From Marinobacter sp. (lineage in GTDB: Bacteria > Pseudomonadota > Gammaproteobacteria > Pseudomonadales > Oleiphilaceae): DNA of 39,338 nucleotides. This document shows positions 17,245-26,571 of this stretch, piece after piece (position 1 is the stretch's first letter; each line of letters starts with the position of its first letter). Made by a program: the position numbers and the translations under genes. The stretch lies in contig JAIUMV010000030.1 of assembly GCA_022565395.1 (NCBI GenBank), positions 1-39,338 on the forward strand, read 5' to 3'. The notes under the pieces were generated by a model that worked only from the letters and a program-made list of their open reading frames with translations, had not been told where the DNA came from and searched no databases.

Positions 17245-18088
17245 GTCACACCCTCTGACAACCGAAGCACTGCTGGTGGCGGCTGCTGCCAGCCTTGCTG
17301 GTGACACCCCACGGCTGGACGCCGAGCTGTTGCTGGAGGCGGTCACGGGCTGGAGTCGCACCCGTTTCCGCGCCTGGCCCGAGCGGGTGCCGGAACCCAC
17401 CTGCCAGCGAGCCTTTCAGGCACTGCTTGCCCGCCGTCAACAGGGCGAACCCATCGCGCATATTCTCGGCAGCCAGGATTTCTGGTCGCTGACACTGAAA
17501 GTAAACACTCACACCCTGATTCCGCGTGCTGATACCGAATGCCTGGTGGAAGCCGCGCTGGAACTGCCGCTGCCGCAGACCTGTCGCGCTCTGGATCTGG
17601 GCACAGGCACCGGCGCCATCGCCCTGGCGTTGGCCAAGGAACGTCCGGGCTGGGTTGTCATGGCCACGGACCGGGTGCCCGAAGCCGTTGCCCTGGCAAC
17701 CGCGAATGCCTTGCAATTGGGGTTGGGGCGGGTGAGCGTTATCCAGAGCCGCTGGTTTGATCAGTTGCCTGCGACCCGGTTTGACCTGATCGTCTCCAAC
17801 CCGCCCTATATCCCCGCTGATGACGTTCATCTGACTCAGGGTGATGTGCGCTACGAGCCCGCCAGCGCGCTGGTGGCCGGTGCTGATGGATTGGATGACT
17901 TGCGGGAAATCATTGCGGCGGCGCCCCAGTGGCTGAATACTGGAGGCTGGCTGGTGGTGGAACATGGCTACGACCAGCAGGAGGCTGTGCAGGCGCTGTT
18001 TCAGGCAGCTGGCTTTCAGGCCCTTGAAACCCGCCGGGATTACGGCGGCAATCCACGGTTGACCCTGGGAACCCACCATGCTGAATGA
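17237..18088 (+). CDS. prmC: Release-factor glutamine N5-methyltransferase
   Basis: The 283-residue SAM-dependent enzyme methylates the GGQ glutamine of release factors 1 and 2. It has the SAM motif [15 protein letters not shown] and the catalytic NPPY ([13 protein letters not shown]), after an N-terminal helical RF-binding domain. I chose the ATG at 17237 because it gives the family's usual length; the frame is open earlier inside prfA. It overlaps prfA by eight bases and moeB by eleven. Confidence 0.96.
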   Translation: MTESHPLTTEALLVAAAASLAGDTPRLDAELLLEAVTGWSRTRFRAWPERVPEPTCQRAFQALLARRQQGEPIAHILGSQDFWSLTLKVNTHTLIPRADTECLVEAALELPLPQTCRALDLGTGTGAIALALAKERPGWVVMATDRVPEAVALATANALQLGLGRVSVIQSRWFDQLPATRFDLIVSNPPYIPADDVHLTQGDVRYEPASALVAGADGLDDLREIIAAAPQWLNTGGWLVVEHGYDQQEAVQALFQAAGFQALETRRDYGGNPRLTLGTHHAE

Positions 18089-18824
18089 CGATGAATTACT
18101 GCGTTACAGCCGCCAGTTACTGATCCCCCGCTTTGATGTGGCCGGGCAACTGGCCCTGAAATCAGCACGGGTGCTGGTGGTCGGTGCGGGTGGCCTGGGT
18201 TGCCCGGTAGCCTTGTATCTGGGCGCTGCTGGCGTGGGACAACTGACCCTGGTGGATGATGACCGGGTGGAAGTGGCCAACCTGCAACGCCAGATTGCTT
18301 TCGATCAGCATAACATTGGTGACGCCAAAGCCGAGGCCCTGGCCGAACGGGTCAGGCAGATCAACCCGCTGATTCAGGTGGAGGCCCGAGTGGCCCGCCT
18401 GGACGACGCGCAGCTGGCAGCGCTGGTGCAGCAGCACGACCTGGTTCTGGATTGCACCGACAATTTCCACACCCGCTTCGCCATCAACCGGGCTTGCGTG
18501 GCGGCCAAGGTGCCGCTAGTGTCCGGCGCCGCCATCCGAGGTGAAGGGCAGGTGGCCGTGTTCGACACCCGTCAGCCGGATGCGCCCTGCTATCACTGCC
18601 TCTATGGCGAGCAGGAAAACGAAGCCCTGAGCTGCTCCGAAGCCGGTGTCATCGCCCCTCTGGTGGGTATCATCGGCGCCTGCCAGGCCATGGAGGCCAT
18701 CAAGGTACTGTCCAACGTGGGCCAGCCCTTGGTGGGCAAGTTGCTGTTGCTGGATGCCTGGCAGATGGAATGGCGCACCCTCAATCTTGCCCGCGACCCT
18801 GAATGTTTGGTGTGTGGCGGGTAG
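18078..18824 (+). CDS. moeB: Molybdopterin-synthase adenylyltransferase MoeB (ThiF/HesA family)
   Basis: This 248-residue E1-like enzyme adenylates the C-terminus of a ubiquitin-like sulfur carrier (MoaD, or ThiS). It has the nucleotide-binding GAGGLGCPVALYLGAAG, the DDDRVEVANLQRQ segment, DCTDNFHTRF, and two CxxC zinc pairs (CYHC near residue 173 and CLVC near the end). Length equals E. coli MoeB. It overlaps prmC, a common gammaproteobacterial order. The thiamine homologue ThiF cannot be fully excluded by sequence, but context favours MoeB. Confidence 0.92.
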   Translation: MLNDDELLRYSRQLLIPRFDVAGQLALKSARVLVVGAGGLGCPVALYLGAAGVGQLTLVDDDRVEVANLQRQIAFDQHNIGDAKAEALAERVRQINPLIQVEARVARLDDAQLAALVQQHDLVLDCTDNFHTRFAINRACVAAKVPLVSGAAIRGEGQVAVFDTRQPDAPCYHCLYGEQENEALSCSEAGVIAPLVGIIGACQAMEAIKVLSNVGQPLVGKLLLLDAWQMEWRTLNLARDPECLVCGG

Positions 18825-18829
18825 TTTTT

Positions 18830-19069
18830 TTGCCGCGGAAACCGCGGAAGAACGCGGAAAAAGATAAAGACTTTTGGCCACGGACGGCACGGACATGCAC
18901 GGACAAAAAATGATTAGCTTTCTCTGCGAGGCTAAAAAAATACACTTCCTGTGATGAAGTCCCCCTGCAAAACAAACGTAGATTTTTTACGTCCGTGCAT
19001 GTCCGTGCCGTCCGTGGCTAAAATCTCTCAATCAGTTCTTTCCGCGTCCTTCCGCGGTTTCCGCGGCAA
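18830..19069. repeat. Large composite inverted repeat filling the moeB-phr gap
   Basis: The left arm (18830-18904) and right arm (18991-19069) are inverted copies of one another. Two blocks match almost perfectly: an outer block of about 30 bases (TTGCCGCGGAAACCGCGGAA, then an A/G difference) and an inner perfect block of 28 bases that begins GCCACGGACGGCACGG (left copy 18877-18904). A poorly matching A/T-rich part lies between them and an 86-base spacer between the arms. Each arm is also internally repetitive (CACGGAC and CCGCGGAA units). It occupies nearly the whole gap between two convergent genes, so it may act as a terminator for both or be a small non-coding mobile repeat. Confidence 0.85.
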
Positions 19070-19070
19070 C

Positions 19071-20468
19071 TCATCCTTTTAACAATTTGAACTTCTCGAT
19101 GGCCTCCTCGCGGCTGGTTTTGAGGTCTACGATGGGGCGGGGGTAGCTGCCGGGGATGACGCCGGCAGTCCAGGGCTGGTGGATGCGTTTGTTGTCCAGC
19201 TTGGCCAGCTCTGGCACGTACTGGCGGATAAAGGTGCCCTCCGGGTCGAACTTTTCGCTTTGGCTGACCGGGTTGAACACCCGGAAGTAAGGCGCTGCGT
19301 CGGTCCCGGTTGAGGCGCTCCATTGCCAGCCGCCGTTGTTGGATGCCAGGAAGCCGTCCACCAGCCGGGACATGAAATAAGCCTCACCCAGGCGCCAGTC
19401 AATAAACAGGTTTTTGGTGAGGAACATGGCGGTCACCATGCGCAGGCGGTTGTGCATCCAGCCGGTCTGGTTCAGTTGCCGCATGGCAGCATCCACCAGG
19501 GGTATGCCGGTATGGCCGTGCTTCCAGGCTTCGAAATGGCTACCCGCCGGGTTCCACTGAAGTCCGTCGGTTTCCTCTTTAAAGGCCCGGTGCATGCTGA
19601 CCCGAGGGAAGTGATACAGAATATGGATGTAAAAATCGCGCCAGCACAGCTCGTTGATCCAGCACTGGATGCCCTCCGCCGCGCTTTGCTGCCCCAGGGC
19701 CTGCTGTGCTGCATACAGGCACTGGCGGCCAGACAACACGCCGTTGGCGAGATAGGGTGACAGGCAGCTGGTGCCGGGCAGGGCAGGTATGTCCCGCTGC
19801 TTTTTATAGTCAGCGCCATGCTCTTCCAGAAAGCGGTTGAGCTGCAGATGAGCCGCCGCCTCGCCGGTTGCCACCAGTGACGGTGGGGTGTTGGCCGGCA
19901 GTTCCGGTATCCAGCGCTCTGCTGGCTGGCAGGGCTTGTCCACGGCTTTGGGTACTGGCCAGGGAGGTGTGGGCTGTTCCTCCAGCAATGCACGCCAGCG
20001 CCGGGAAAAGGGCGTGAAGACGGTATAGGGCTGGTGTTGCTGGGTGAGCACGCTACCCACCGGGGCAATGGTCTGGTCCCGATACTTGCTGACCTTGATA
20101 CCCTGCTGGTCGGCCAGTTGCTTGCAGTGCTGATCCCGCCGCCGCTCATTAATGCCGTATTCTTCATTAAAATGCAGGTGGCTAACCTGATGAAACTCAC
20201 AGAGCTTTAGCAACAGTGCAAGGCTGTCGGCAAAGGTGTCGCTTTCGGCAATCTCCAGCGGAACCCCCAGGGCTGCCAATTCATCTCCCAATGCGGCTAC
20301 ATGTTCTGCTACAAACTGCAGGCGTGCGGCTGACCAGTCATGGGCCTGCCATTGCGCCGGAGTGGGTAGAAAACAGGCGATTACCCGCTGCCCGGATTGG
20401 CAGGCGGCAGTGAGGGCAGGGTTGTCAGCTACCCGTAAATCGTTTCGGAACCAGACCAGATGCGCCAT
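19071..20468 (-). CDS. phrB: Deoxyribodipyrimidine photolyase (class I, CPD type)
   Basis: The 465-residue flavoenzyme uses light to split cyclobutane pyrimidine dimers. It has the N-terminal antenna domain (HLVWFRNDLRVADNPAL) and the FAD-binding helical domain with LCWRDFYIHILYHFP, TGIPLVDAAMRQL, GWMHNRLRMVTAMFL, DWRLGEAYFMSRLVDG and SNNGGWQWSASTGTDAAPYF, the last containing family tryptophans. Length equals E. coli PhrB. It ends directly at the large inverted repeat. Confidence 0.95.
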   Translation of the reverse strand: MAHLVWFRNDLRVADNPALTAACQSGQRVIACFLPTPAQWQAHDWSAARLQFVAEHVAALGDELAALGVPLEIAESDTFADSLALLLKLCEFHQVSHLHFNEEYGINERRRDQHCKQLADQQGIKVSKYRDQTIAPVGSVLTQQHQPYTVFTPFSRRWRALLEEQPTPPWPVPKAVDKPCQPAERWIPELPANTPPSLVATGEAAAHLQLNRFLEEHGADYKKQRDIPALPGTSCLSPYLANGVLSGRQCLYAAQQALGQQSAAEGIQCWINELCWRDFYIHILYHFPRVSMHRAFKEETDGLQWNPAGSHFEAWKHGHTGIPLVDAAMRQLNQTGWMHNRLRMVTAMFLTKNLFIDWRLGEAYFMSRLVDGFLASNNGGWQWSASTGTDAAPYFRVFNPVSQSEKFDPEGTFIRQYVPELAKLDNKRIHQPWTAGVIPGSYPRPIVDLKTSREEAIEKFKLLKG

Positions 20469-20625
20469 AAACAGACCTTTGCAGGAAAAACCGCGTAATC
20501 ACAATAGGATAAGTATTCGCTGACGGCGGCGCTTTGGATTATAGTTGAAACAAAGCTACACCGAACCCGGATGCCCTCTAGGCACCCATAGCATCAGCAA
20601 AACAGATTAAGGCCCGCGTAAGCGC

Positions 20626-21432
20626 ATGGACTCCACCACAGATCTCGCCGACGGTTGTTGGAACCAACCTTACACCCTCAGCTCCGGCCAAACCCAGGCT
20701 CATGAACTGAGCCACATGCGCCTATGGGTGACGCTGCTGGACAAAGAGTGGCAGATTCGTACAGAAAGCGCCCCAGCAGACGGTGACCGGGTGCGCTGGA
20801 CGGAGGTTGTCAGCCATGTGGTGCCGGGGTCAGACACCAAATTACAGCGTTTTATCCGCCCGGACGAAGGGTGCGATGTCACCTATATGCCCGTGTTGCC
20901 TGACCGGCCTACGGTTATCAAACCCTACCAGCCGCTCACCATACCGGCCGCCAGTGAGTGCACGATATATGTTGGCGTGCTGGTCTGGATGCGCATCTTG
21001 GCGGGGCATACCCTCGCCCAGTTGGCGGAACTGCCCCTGGCAGACCCGCAAATGACCTGGGTGGGGCGCTCTACTATGGATGGTGAGCTGTGCTACACCG
21101 CTCCCAGTTATGCCCGCCTGGTATTGGAAGCCGTGCCCAAACGACCCTGGCGGGCGGTGGCACCGGTACGTATCTGCAATCGCCGGGATAAACCACTGCT
21201 ACTGGAACGCTTCAGTTTGCCGACACAGCTGCTTTGCCTTTACCAAAATGACAAAGGCCAGCTTTGGACGCCCAAGGTCACTGTGGTATGCGAGACGGAG
21301 CTAAGCGAGGCCAGCCTGAAAGTGGACACTGATGTCATTGCCGAAGCCGGCCCGTGCAAACGCATTACGGACGCCCGGGTCAAACCAGAACGTGGCGGTT
21401 TCAGTAAAGCCATTGATAAACTCTTCGGCTGA
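20626..21432 (+). CDS. DUF432-like protein beside a mechanosensitive channel
   Basis: The 268-residue protein has no signal peptide or clear membrane segment and looks beta-rich and soluble. The run PLTIPAASECTIYVGVLVWM (near residue 105), PVRICNRRDKPLLLERFSLP and a lysine-rich tail match my recollection of DUF432 proteins that sit next to MscS genes in Marinobacter- and Pseudomonas-like genomes. Biochemical function is unknown. It ends 17 bases before mscS on the same strand, so a shared transcript and perhaps a role with the channel are likely, by context only. Confidence 0.6.
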   Translation: MDSTTDLADGCWNQPYTLSSGQTQAHELSHMRLWVTLLDKEWQIRTESAPADGDRVRWTEVVSHVVPGSDTKLQRFIRPDEGCDVTYMPVLPDRPTVIKPYQPLTIPAASECTIYVGVLVWMRILAGHTLAQLAELPLADPQMTWVGRSTMDGELCYTAPSYARLVLEAVPKRPWRAVAPVRICNRRDKPLLLERFSLPTQLLCLYQNDKGQLWTPKVTVVCETELSEASLKVDTDVIAEAGPCKRITDARVKPERGGFSKAIDKLFG

Positions 21433-21449
21433 CGGTTTCAGAGGGCGTT

Positions 21450-22334
21450 ATGACAGGTATTGAACAGACATTCTGGCAGCTGTTTGAGAGCATTCCCTGG
21501 GGCGCGTTGACCCGGGCGCTGCTGCTGTTTCTGTTTGGCGTGGGCCTGGCCGTCCTGGCGGGTCGATCGGTGGTGCGGGTGTTACAGTCGCGGACCTCGC
21601 GCCACCACACCGCGCTGATTCGCCGGCTGGTGTTCTACACCATAGTGGTGATTTTCGGTATCGCAGCAATGCGGGAAGCGGGCTTCGCGCCTGGGGTATT
21701 TCTTGGCGCCGCGGGCATCCTGACGGTGGCTATTGGCTTTGCCTCTCAAACCTCTGCATCCAATATGATCAGTGGCCTGTTCCTGATCGTGGAGAAGCCG
21801 TTTGAGATCGGTAACATGATTGAAGTCGGCGGCACCAGTGGCGAGGTGGTCGCTATTGATATGCTCAGCATCAAGCTGCGTACCCCTGATAACCAGTATG
21901 TGCGCATCCCTAACGAGACCATCATCAAGACCCAGGTTATCAACCGTTCCCGCTTCCCGATCCGGCGCCTGGATCTGGCCATCGGCATTGCCTACCGGGA
22001 AGACATCAAAAAGGTGGAAGATTTGTTGCTGAAGCTGGCGGACGACCTGCCGGTTTGTCTGCAGGAGCCCAAGCCTTTTATTCTCGTCAAGGATTTTGGC
22101 GCCTCCTCCGTTGACCTGCAGTTTTCTTACTGGGTACCCAGTGATAAGGTGCTTGAGGGGCGTAGCCGCATGATGAAGGCTATCAAATCTGCCTTCGATG
22201 ACCAGGATATTGAAATTCCCTTCCCGCATACCAGTGTCTATGCGGGCAGCCGCTCAGAGCCGTTCCGTATTCAGTTGATGCCTGCGGCAGATTCCATTCA
22301 GCAGCAACAGGAAGCCAACAATGAACCAGGCTGA
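21450..22334 (+). CDS. mscS: Small-conductance mechanosensitive channel, MscS family
   Basis: The 294-residue inner-membrane protein has about three N-terminal membrane helices (around residues 14-36, 55-75 and 80-110), the last being the pore-lining TM3 with the Gly/Ala pattern AAGILTVAIGFASQTSASNM, then the MscS beta domain (GLFLIVEKPFEIGNMIEVGG, RTPDNQYVRIPNETI) and a C-terminal cytoplasmic cage part. Such channels open under membrane tension and release small solutes on osmotic downshift. A GAGGG ribosome site precedes the ATG. It overlaps the rimB-like gene by 14 bases. Confidence 0.9.
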   Translation: MTGIEQTFWQLFESIPWGALTRALLLFLFGVGLAVLAGRSVVRVLQSRTSRHHTALIRRLVFYTIVVIFGIAAMREAGFAPGVFLGAAGILTVAIGFASQTSASNMISGLFLIVEKPFEIGNMIEVGGTSGEVVAIDMLSIKLRTPDNQYVRIPNETIIKTQVINRSRFPIRRLDLAIGIAYREDIKKVEDLLLKLADDLPVCLQEPKPFILVKDFGASSVDLQFSYWVPSDKVLEGRSRMMKAIKSAFDDQDIEIPFPHTSVYAGSRSEPFRIQLMPAADSIQQQQEANNEPG

Positions 22335-22827
22335 GGCCCAGCAGTCACCCACCTCAGAACTTAGCGCGCCCGCTGATAACGCTGTGATCAATCTCGGTTG
22401 GCGGGAGTGGCTGGCACTGCCGGAGCTGGGCATTGATCTGGTCAAGGCGAAAGTGGATACCGGTGCCCGCACCTCTTGCCTGCATACCTTCCGTACCGAA
22501 CCTTATACCACCGAGGATGGCGAGCGCCGGGTAAAGTTTTGGGTGCACCCTGAGCAGAACAACCTGCACAAGGTGGTGGAGTGCGACGCCGCAGTTGTGG
22601 ACGAACGCACCGTCACTGACTCCGGCGGCCACAAGGAAGACCGGCTGGTGATAAAAACGCTGGTTCAACTGGGTGGCCAGCAGTGGCCCATCGAAATGAC
22701 CCTCACCAACCGCGACACCATGCGCTTTCGCATGTTGTTGGGGCGCACCGCCATGGCGGGCCGCTGTCTGGTGATGCCCGGGGCATCTTATCTGGCGGGC
22801 AAGCCCCGTGCCGCGGAGGCGCTTTAA
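22321..22827 (+). CDS. rimB: Retropepsin-like protease RimB (ATP-dependent zinc protease family)
   Basis: The 168-residue protein has a retropepsin-like aspartic motif, KAKVDTGARTSCLHT (DTGA), the later VECDAAVVDERTVTDSGG and MLLGRTAM, which are the hallmarks of the family annotated as ATP-dependent zinc proteases or RimB. In Pseudomonas RimB removes the glutamate tail that RimK adds to ribosomal protein S6. It overlaps mscS by 14 bases, so it is translated from the channel message, and RimK follows about 1 kb downstream. Confidence 0.85.
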   Translation: MNQAEAQQSPTSELSAPADNAVINLGWREWLALPELGIDLVKAKVDTGARTSCLHTFRTEPYTTEDGERRVKFWVHPEQNNLHKVVECDAAVVDERTVTDSGGHKEDRLVIKTLVQLGGQQWPIEMTLTNRDTMRFRMLLGRTAMAGRCLVMPGASYLAGKPRAAEAL

Positions 22828-23669
22828 CCGCCGGAGATGTATTTGTCAGTGTACTCTTCAACCAGTGCCGCGACCCGGCCTTCACGCACCTTGCGTTCCA
22901 TCACTGTGGTAAACGCCTGCCGGAATGCCGGTGAGTTGCACTGGGACTTTTTCGGGAAGGTGAAATAAAGGTTTTCCGAGCTGATGTAGTTGTCCTGGGG
23001 GGTAAAGCTGGCCTGCATGCCGCGCACCCCCAGTTTCACCTGGCCCTGCAGCAGTTCGTAGAGGACGTAATCCACCCGGCCCGCCTGTAGCATCAGGAAC
23101 GACTGTTCGATGGAGCGCACGCCCTCAATCACCAAGTGGTCACGGGCATAGTCATCAAAAGCCTGACCAAAACTGTTATTAATGAGGGTTGAGCCCCGCT
23201 TGCCAGCCAGGTCGCCCCAGCCTTCATAAGGAAAGACCCGGTTACTGGCCAGCCATACCGCAGTGGGAAGCTGGATGATGGCGGGCATGATGTAATCCAT
23301 ATAGCCGAGGCGCTCTTCCGTCATGAAGGCGCCTGCCACCATATCCAGATAACCGTCTCTGGCCAGCTGCTGCACCCGCGCCCAGGAACCCATGTGGCGC
23401 ACGGAGACGTCCACGGATAGCTCGCTGAGAATCTCTTCCAGCAGGGCGGGCACCACCCCGGTCAGGGTGTTTGGATCCTGTCGGTCACGCCAGAGTAACG
23501 GAGGGTATTCAGAATTGCCGCTGACCAGCAAACTTGAGCACGCAGGCGCGTTGATGGTTTCGATATCACCGGCGTCCGCTGCGTGAAGTGAACCGTTTCC
23601 AACAACACCCCACAAAGCCAGAATCCCTAACCAGCGGATCAGGCCGAACGGCGTGGGAAACAACCCCAT
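22824..23669 (-). CDS. Periplasmic amino-acid-type substrate-binding protein (SBP_bac_3)
   Basis: The 281-residue protein begins with a signal peptide (MGLFPTPFGLIRWLGILALW, cleavage probably after SLHAADA) and continues as a family 3 solute-binding protein (EYPPLLWRD, GVVPALLEEILSEL, MVAGAFMTEERLGYMDY, GSTLINNSFGQAFDDY). No permease or ATPase gene is nearby, so it may serve a distant transporter or act as a sensor. It is inserted between rimB and rimK on the opposite strand and converges on rimB with stops overlapping by four bases. Confidence 0.8.
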   Translation of the reverse strand: MGLFPTPFGLIRWLGILALWGVVGNGSLHAADAGDIETINAPACSSLLVSGNSEYPPLLWRDRQDPNTLTGVVPALLEEILSELSVDVSVRHMGSWARVQQLARDGYLDMVAGAFMTEERLGYMDYIMPAIIQLPTAVWLASNRVFPYEGWGDLAGKRGSTLINNSFGQAFDDYARDHLVIEGVRSIEQSFLMLQAGRVDYVLYELLQGQVKLGVRGMQASFTPQDNYISSENLYFTFPKKSQCNSPAFRQAFTTVMERKVREGRVAALVEEYTDKYISGG

Positions 23670-23862
23670 AGATGAAGTCCCGAAAAGTTAGTTAAGCGGT
23701 TTAAATCTAGCACGGCTTGCGGATAACTGCTATCAATGGACTATGAGTGCATTTACCTTGTTCCTGCTCGTTGGGCCTCATGCTAATCTGCGCGCCGCCC
23801 GCCTCGGGTATCTGCGACCACTCTCCCTGTCAGACCGGTAAGCCGGTACTAAGGAAACAGCC

Positions 23863-24768
23863 ATGAAAATTGCGGTACTGTCCCGGAACAAATCCCTTTA
23901 CTCCACCCGGCGCCTGGTGGAGGAAGGCATTAACCGCGGCCATGAAGTGCGGGTGGTGGATTGCCTGCACTGTTACATGAACATCACCTCGGCCAAGCCG
24001 CAGATTCATTATCACGGCGAAACGCTGGATGATTTTGATGTGGTTATCCCCCGTATCGGCGCGTCAGTGACCTTTTACGGCACGGCGGTATTGCGCCAGT
24101 TCGAGATGATGGGCGTATTCCCCCTGAACGAATCCGTTGCCATTACCCGCGCGCGGGACAAGCTGCGTTCGCTGCAGCTGCTGGCCCGCAAGGGCGTCGG
24201 CATGCCGGTCACCGGCTTTGCCAACAAACCGGACAACGTGCCGGACCTGATCCGCATGGTGGGCGGTGCCCCGGTTGTTATCAAACTTCTCCAAGGTACG
24301 CAGGGTATAGGTGTGGTACTGGCAGAAACCCGCAAGGCGGCGGAGAGTGTGATCGAGGCTTTTATGGGGCTCAAGGCAGACATTCTGGTGCAGGAGTTCA
24401 TCAAGGAAGCGGGCGGCGCGGATATCCGCTGTTTCGTTATTGGTGACAAGGTGATTGCCTCCATGAAGCGCCAGGCTGCGGACGGTGAGTTTCGCTCCAA
24501 CCTGCATCGTGGTGGGTCGGCCTCCCTGGTGCGTATCACCCCGGAAGAGCGTCGCACCGCTATTGCCGCAGCCAAGGCCATGGGCCTCAATGTAGCGGGC
24601 GTTGACCTGTTGCGCTCCAGCCGGGGGCCACTGGTGATGGAAGTAAACTCTTCGCCGGGTCTGGAAGGTATTGAGAATGCGACAGGCAAGAATATTGCCG
24701 GGATGATTATTGACTGGACCGAGAAAAACCAGAAACCCAGTAAAACCGGCACCAAGGGCAGAGGATAA
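23863..24768 (+). CDS. rimK: ATP-grasp glutamate ligase RimK
   Basis: The 301-residue ATP-grasp ligase adds glutamates to the C-terminus of ribosomal protein S6 and can make poly-alpha-glutamate. It matches E. coli RimK along its length: start [40 protein letters not shown]-grasp elements [13 protein letters not shown] and [20 protein letters not shown], and the metal-binding [21 protein letters not shown] precedes the ATG. The AstE/AspA-like gene starts three bases after its stop. Confidence 0.95.
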   Translation: MKIAVLSRNKSLYSTRRLVEEGINRGHEVRVVDCLHCYMNITSAKPQIHYHGETLDDFDVVIPRIGASVTFYGTAVLRQFEMMGVFPLNESVAITRARDKLRSLQLLARKGVGMPVTGFANKPDNVPDLIRMVGGAPVVIKLLQGTQGIGVVLAETRKAAESVIEAFMGLKADILVQEFIKEAGGADIRCFVIGDKVIASMKRQAADGEFRSNLHRGGSASLVRITPEERRTAIAAAKAMGLNVAGVDLLRSSRGPLVMEVNSSPGLEGIENATGKNIAGMIIDWTEKNQKPSKTGTKGRG

Positions 24769-24771
24769 TCT

Positions 24772-25836
24772 ATGGCACGGGCACCCTTTCTGATTGCGGG
24801 CACAGAAATCAAAGCCGGTACCCGGCAAACCGTGGAGGTGCCGGTCGCCAAACTTTACACCCACACACCACTGCATATTCCGGTGGAAGTGGTGCATGGC
24901 CGCCGGGATGGACCGGTGCTGATGGTCTGCGGCGCTATCCATGGCGACGAGATCAACGGCGTGGAAATCATCCGCCGGGTGTTACGCAATTCGGCGCTGC
25001 GGCACCTGCGGGGTACGCTGGTGGCGGTGCCTATCGTCAACATTTTCGGCTTTGTGCAGCGTACCCGCTACCTGCCAGACCGCCGCGATCTTAACCGCTG
25101 CTTCCCTGGCAGCGAGACAGGCTCGCTGGGTGCCCGGATCGCCTACCTGCTGCGTACCCAGATCATGGAGCATGTCACCCATATCATCGACTTGCATACG
25201 GGTGCCATCCACCGCTTCAACCTGCCGCAAATTCGGGCCGAGCTGAAAAATCCGGAAACCGTGCGCATGGCAGAAGCCTTTGGTGCCCCCATCATCATTA
25301 ACTCCGGGCTGCGGGAAGGCAGCTTGCGAGCCTATGCGGACTCCCTCGATATTCCCGTGGTCACCTTTGAAGGGGGCGAGGCATTGCGCTTTGATGAGGT
25401 GGTCATTACCAGTGGCACTAAAGGGGTGGTACGGGTCATGCGGGAGCTGGATATGATCCCGGCGAAGAAAGGCCCCCGGGCGCCGAAAAAACGCTTTGAA
25501 ACTGCGGCCAACTCCCTGTGGGTGAGGGCCGACATTGACGGCATCATGCGTCCCATTGCCCGCCTGGGGCAGAAGGTTCGCAAGGGGCAGAGACTGGCCA
25601 TGGTGGCGGACCCCTTCGGTGAGGCGGAGGTGGCCGTTACCTCACCCTGCTCCGGCATTGTGATTTGCGTAAACAACCTGCCGCTGGTTAACGAGGGTGA
25701 AGCCATTTACCACATTGCCCGCTTCGATGAACTCGGCGAGGCGGAGAAGGCGGTGGAGAACTTCCGTAATTCCATTGACGCCGAGATCAGCGAAGCGGTG
25801 GTGCCGGTGCACCCCTGGGATGAACTGCAGAAGTAG
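24772..25836 (+). CDS. Succinylglutamate desuccinylase / aspartoacylase-family zinc deacylase
   Basis: The 354-residue protein belongs to the AstE/AspA branch of the M14-like zinc family: the metal motif GAIHGDEINGVE (HxxE) near residue 46 and the later zinc histidine in IIDLHTGAIHR, plus substrate-site residues around RDLNRCFPG. The last 100 residues form a lipoyl-like barrel (GQKVRKGQRLAMVADPFGEAEV) found in some members. Family enzymes free amino acids from N-acyl forms (N-succinylglutamate, N-acetylaspartate). It starts three bases after rimK, suggesting work on a glutamate-containing product. The substrate is unknown. Confidence 0.82.
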   Translation: MARAPFLIAGTEIKAGTRQTVEVPVAKLYTHTPLHIPVEVVHGRRDGPVLMVCGAIHGDEINGVEIIRRVLRNSALRHLRGTLVAVPIVNIFGFVQRTRYLPDRRDLNRCFPGSETGSLGARIAYLLRTQIMEHVTHIIDLHTGAIHRFNLPQIRAELKNPETVRMAEAFGAPIIINSGLREGSLRAYADSLDIPVVTFEGGEALRFDEVVITSGTKGVVRVMRELDMIPAKKGPRAPKKRFETAANSLWVRADIDGIMRPIARLGQKVRKGQRLAMVADPFGEAEVAVTSPCSGIVICVNNLPLVNEGEAIYHIARFDELGEAEKAVENFRNSIDAEISEAVVPVHPWDELQK

Positions 25837-25958
25837 CCGCCCACGCCTTGCCATGCCTTGCGCCCTGTCACAAACGTGGCAGGGTGGCTGGACCTGTTGC
25901 CGTTGATCCCTTATCCTTACCGCCCTGTAATGCAGCACGTCACCTTCAGGGAGGAAGT

Positions 25959-26567
25959 ATGTTGTCTATCGGCAAGAGTGTTCAGTTGCGTTCCAAGGCC
26001 AGCCAGGCCTTCAGGGAAATGGACCACCGGGACCTGGGGCGCTCCGGCTTCTGGCTGTCCCAGTTCTTCATTATTATTGCCACCATCGTTGGCGTTTATC
26101 TGGCAGCCAACGCAGGCCTCAAGCAGGCCATCACCTTTGACAACCTCACCGGCCATGAGCGCAACTACTACCTGCGGGTGTCCCTCCATGACGAGGTGCA
26201 GGACAATGTGACACGCCTGCGGGCCTATGTGGACGAAACCCTCTCCCGCAACCCGTCCCAGGCCGTGCTGCAGAACCAGCGCCCGGAGTTGCAGCAGTTC
26301 GTCTGGGAGACCATGCGTTTCTCACCCCGTACTCTTGAAACCCCCAGTATCTTCCTCACCGGTGGCCGTCGTTTTTACAGCGAGGCTCAGGACATTATCA
26401 CCAAGGCGGAGCGACGTACCTACGGCGCCACCCATGCCGCCGGGTTGATGACCGCACTACTTGACCAGATGGAGCAGGATTACCTGCCACGCCTGCAAGC
26501 CAACTATGAAGCCCTGGGAGACTATCTCCAGGCGCAGGGCATGATAATCGACATTATCAAGGAGTAA
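25959..26567 (+). CDS. Single-pass membrane protein of unknown function
   Basis: The 202-residue protein has a cytoplasmic N-terminus with basic residues, one membrane helix (FWLSQFFIIIATIVGVYLAA, residues about 31-50) and a C-terminal helical, probably periplasmic, domain (rich in Gln, Arg, Glu). I do not recognise the family. I chose the ATG at 25959 because GGAGG lies at 25950-25954; the frame is open upstream but without a ribosome site. It ends four bases before the zinc-ribbon rhomboid gene, so the two are likely co-translated and may be protease and partner or substrate. Confidence 0.7.
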   Translation: MLSIGKSVQLRSKASQAFREMDHRDLGRSGFWLSQFFIIIATIVGVYLAANAGLKQAITFDNLTGHERNYYLRVSLHDEVQDNVTRLRAYVDETLSRNPSQAVLQNQRPELQQFVWETMRFSPRTLETPSIFLTGGRRFYSEAQDIITKAERRTYGATHAAGLMTALLDQMEQDYLPRLQANYEALGDYLQAQGMIIDIIKE

Positions 26568-26571
26568 CCCC

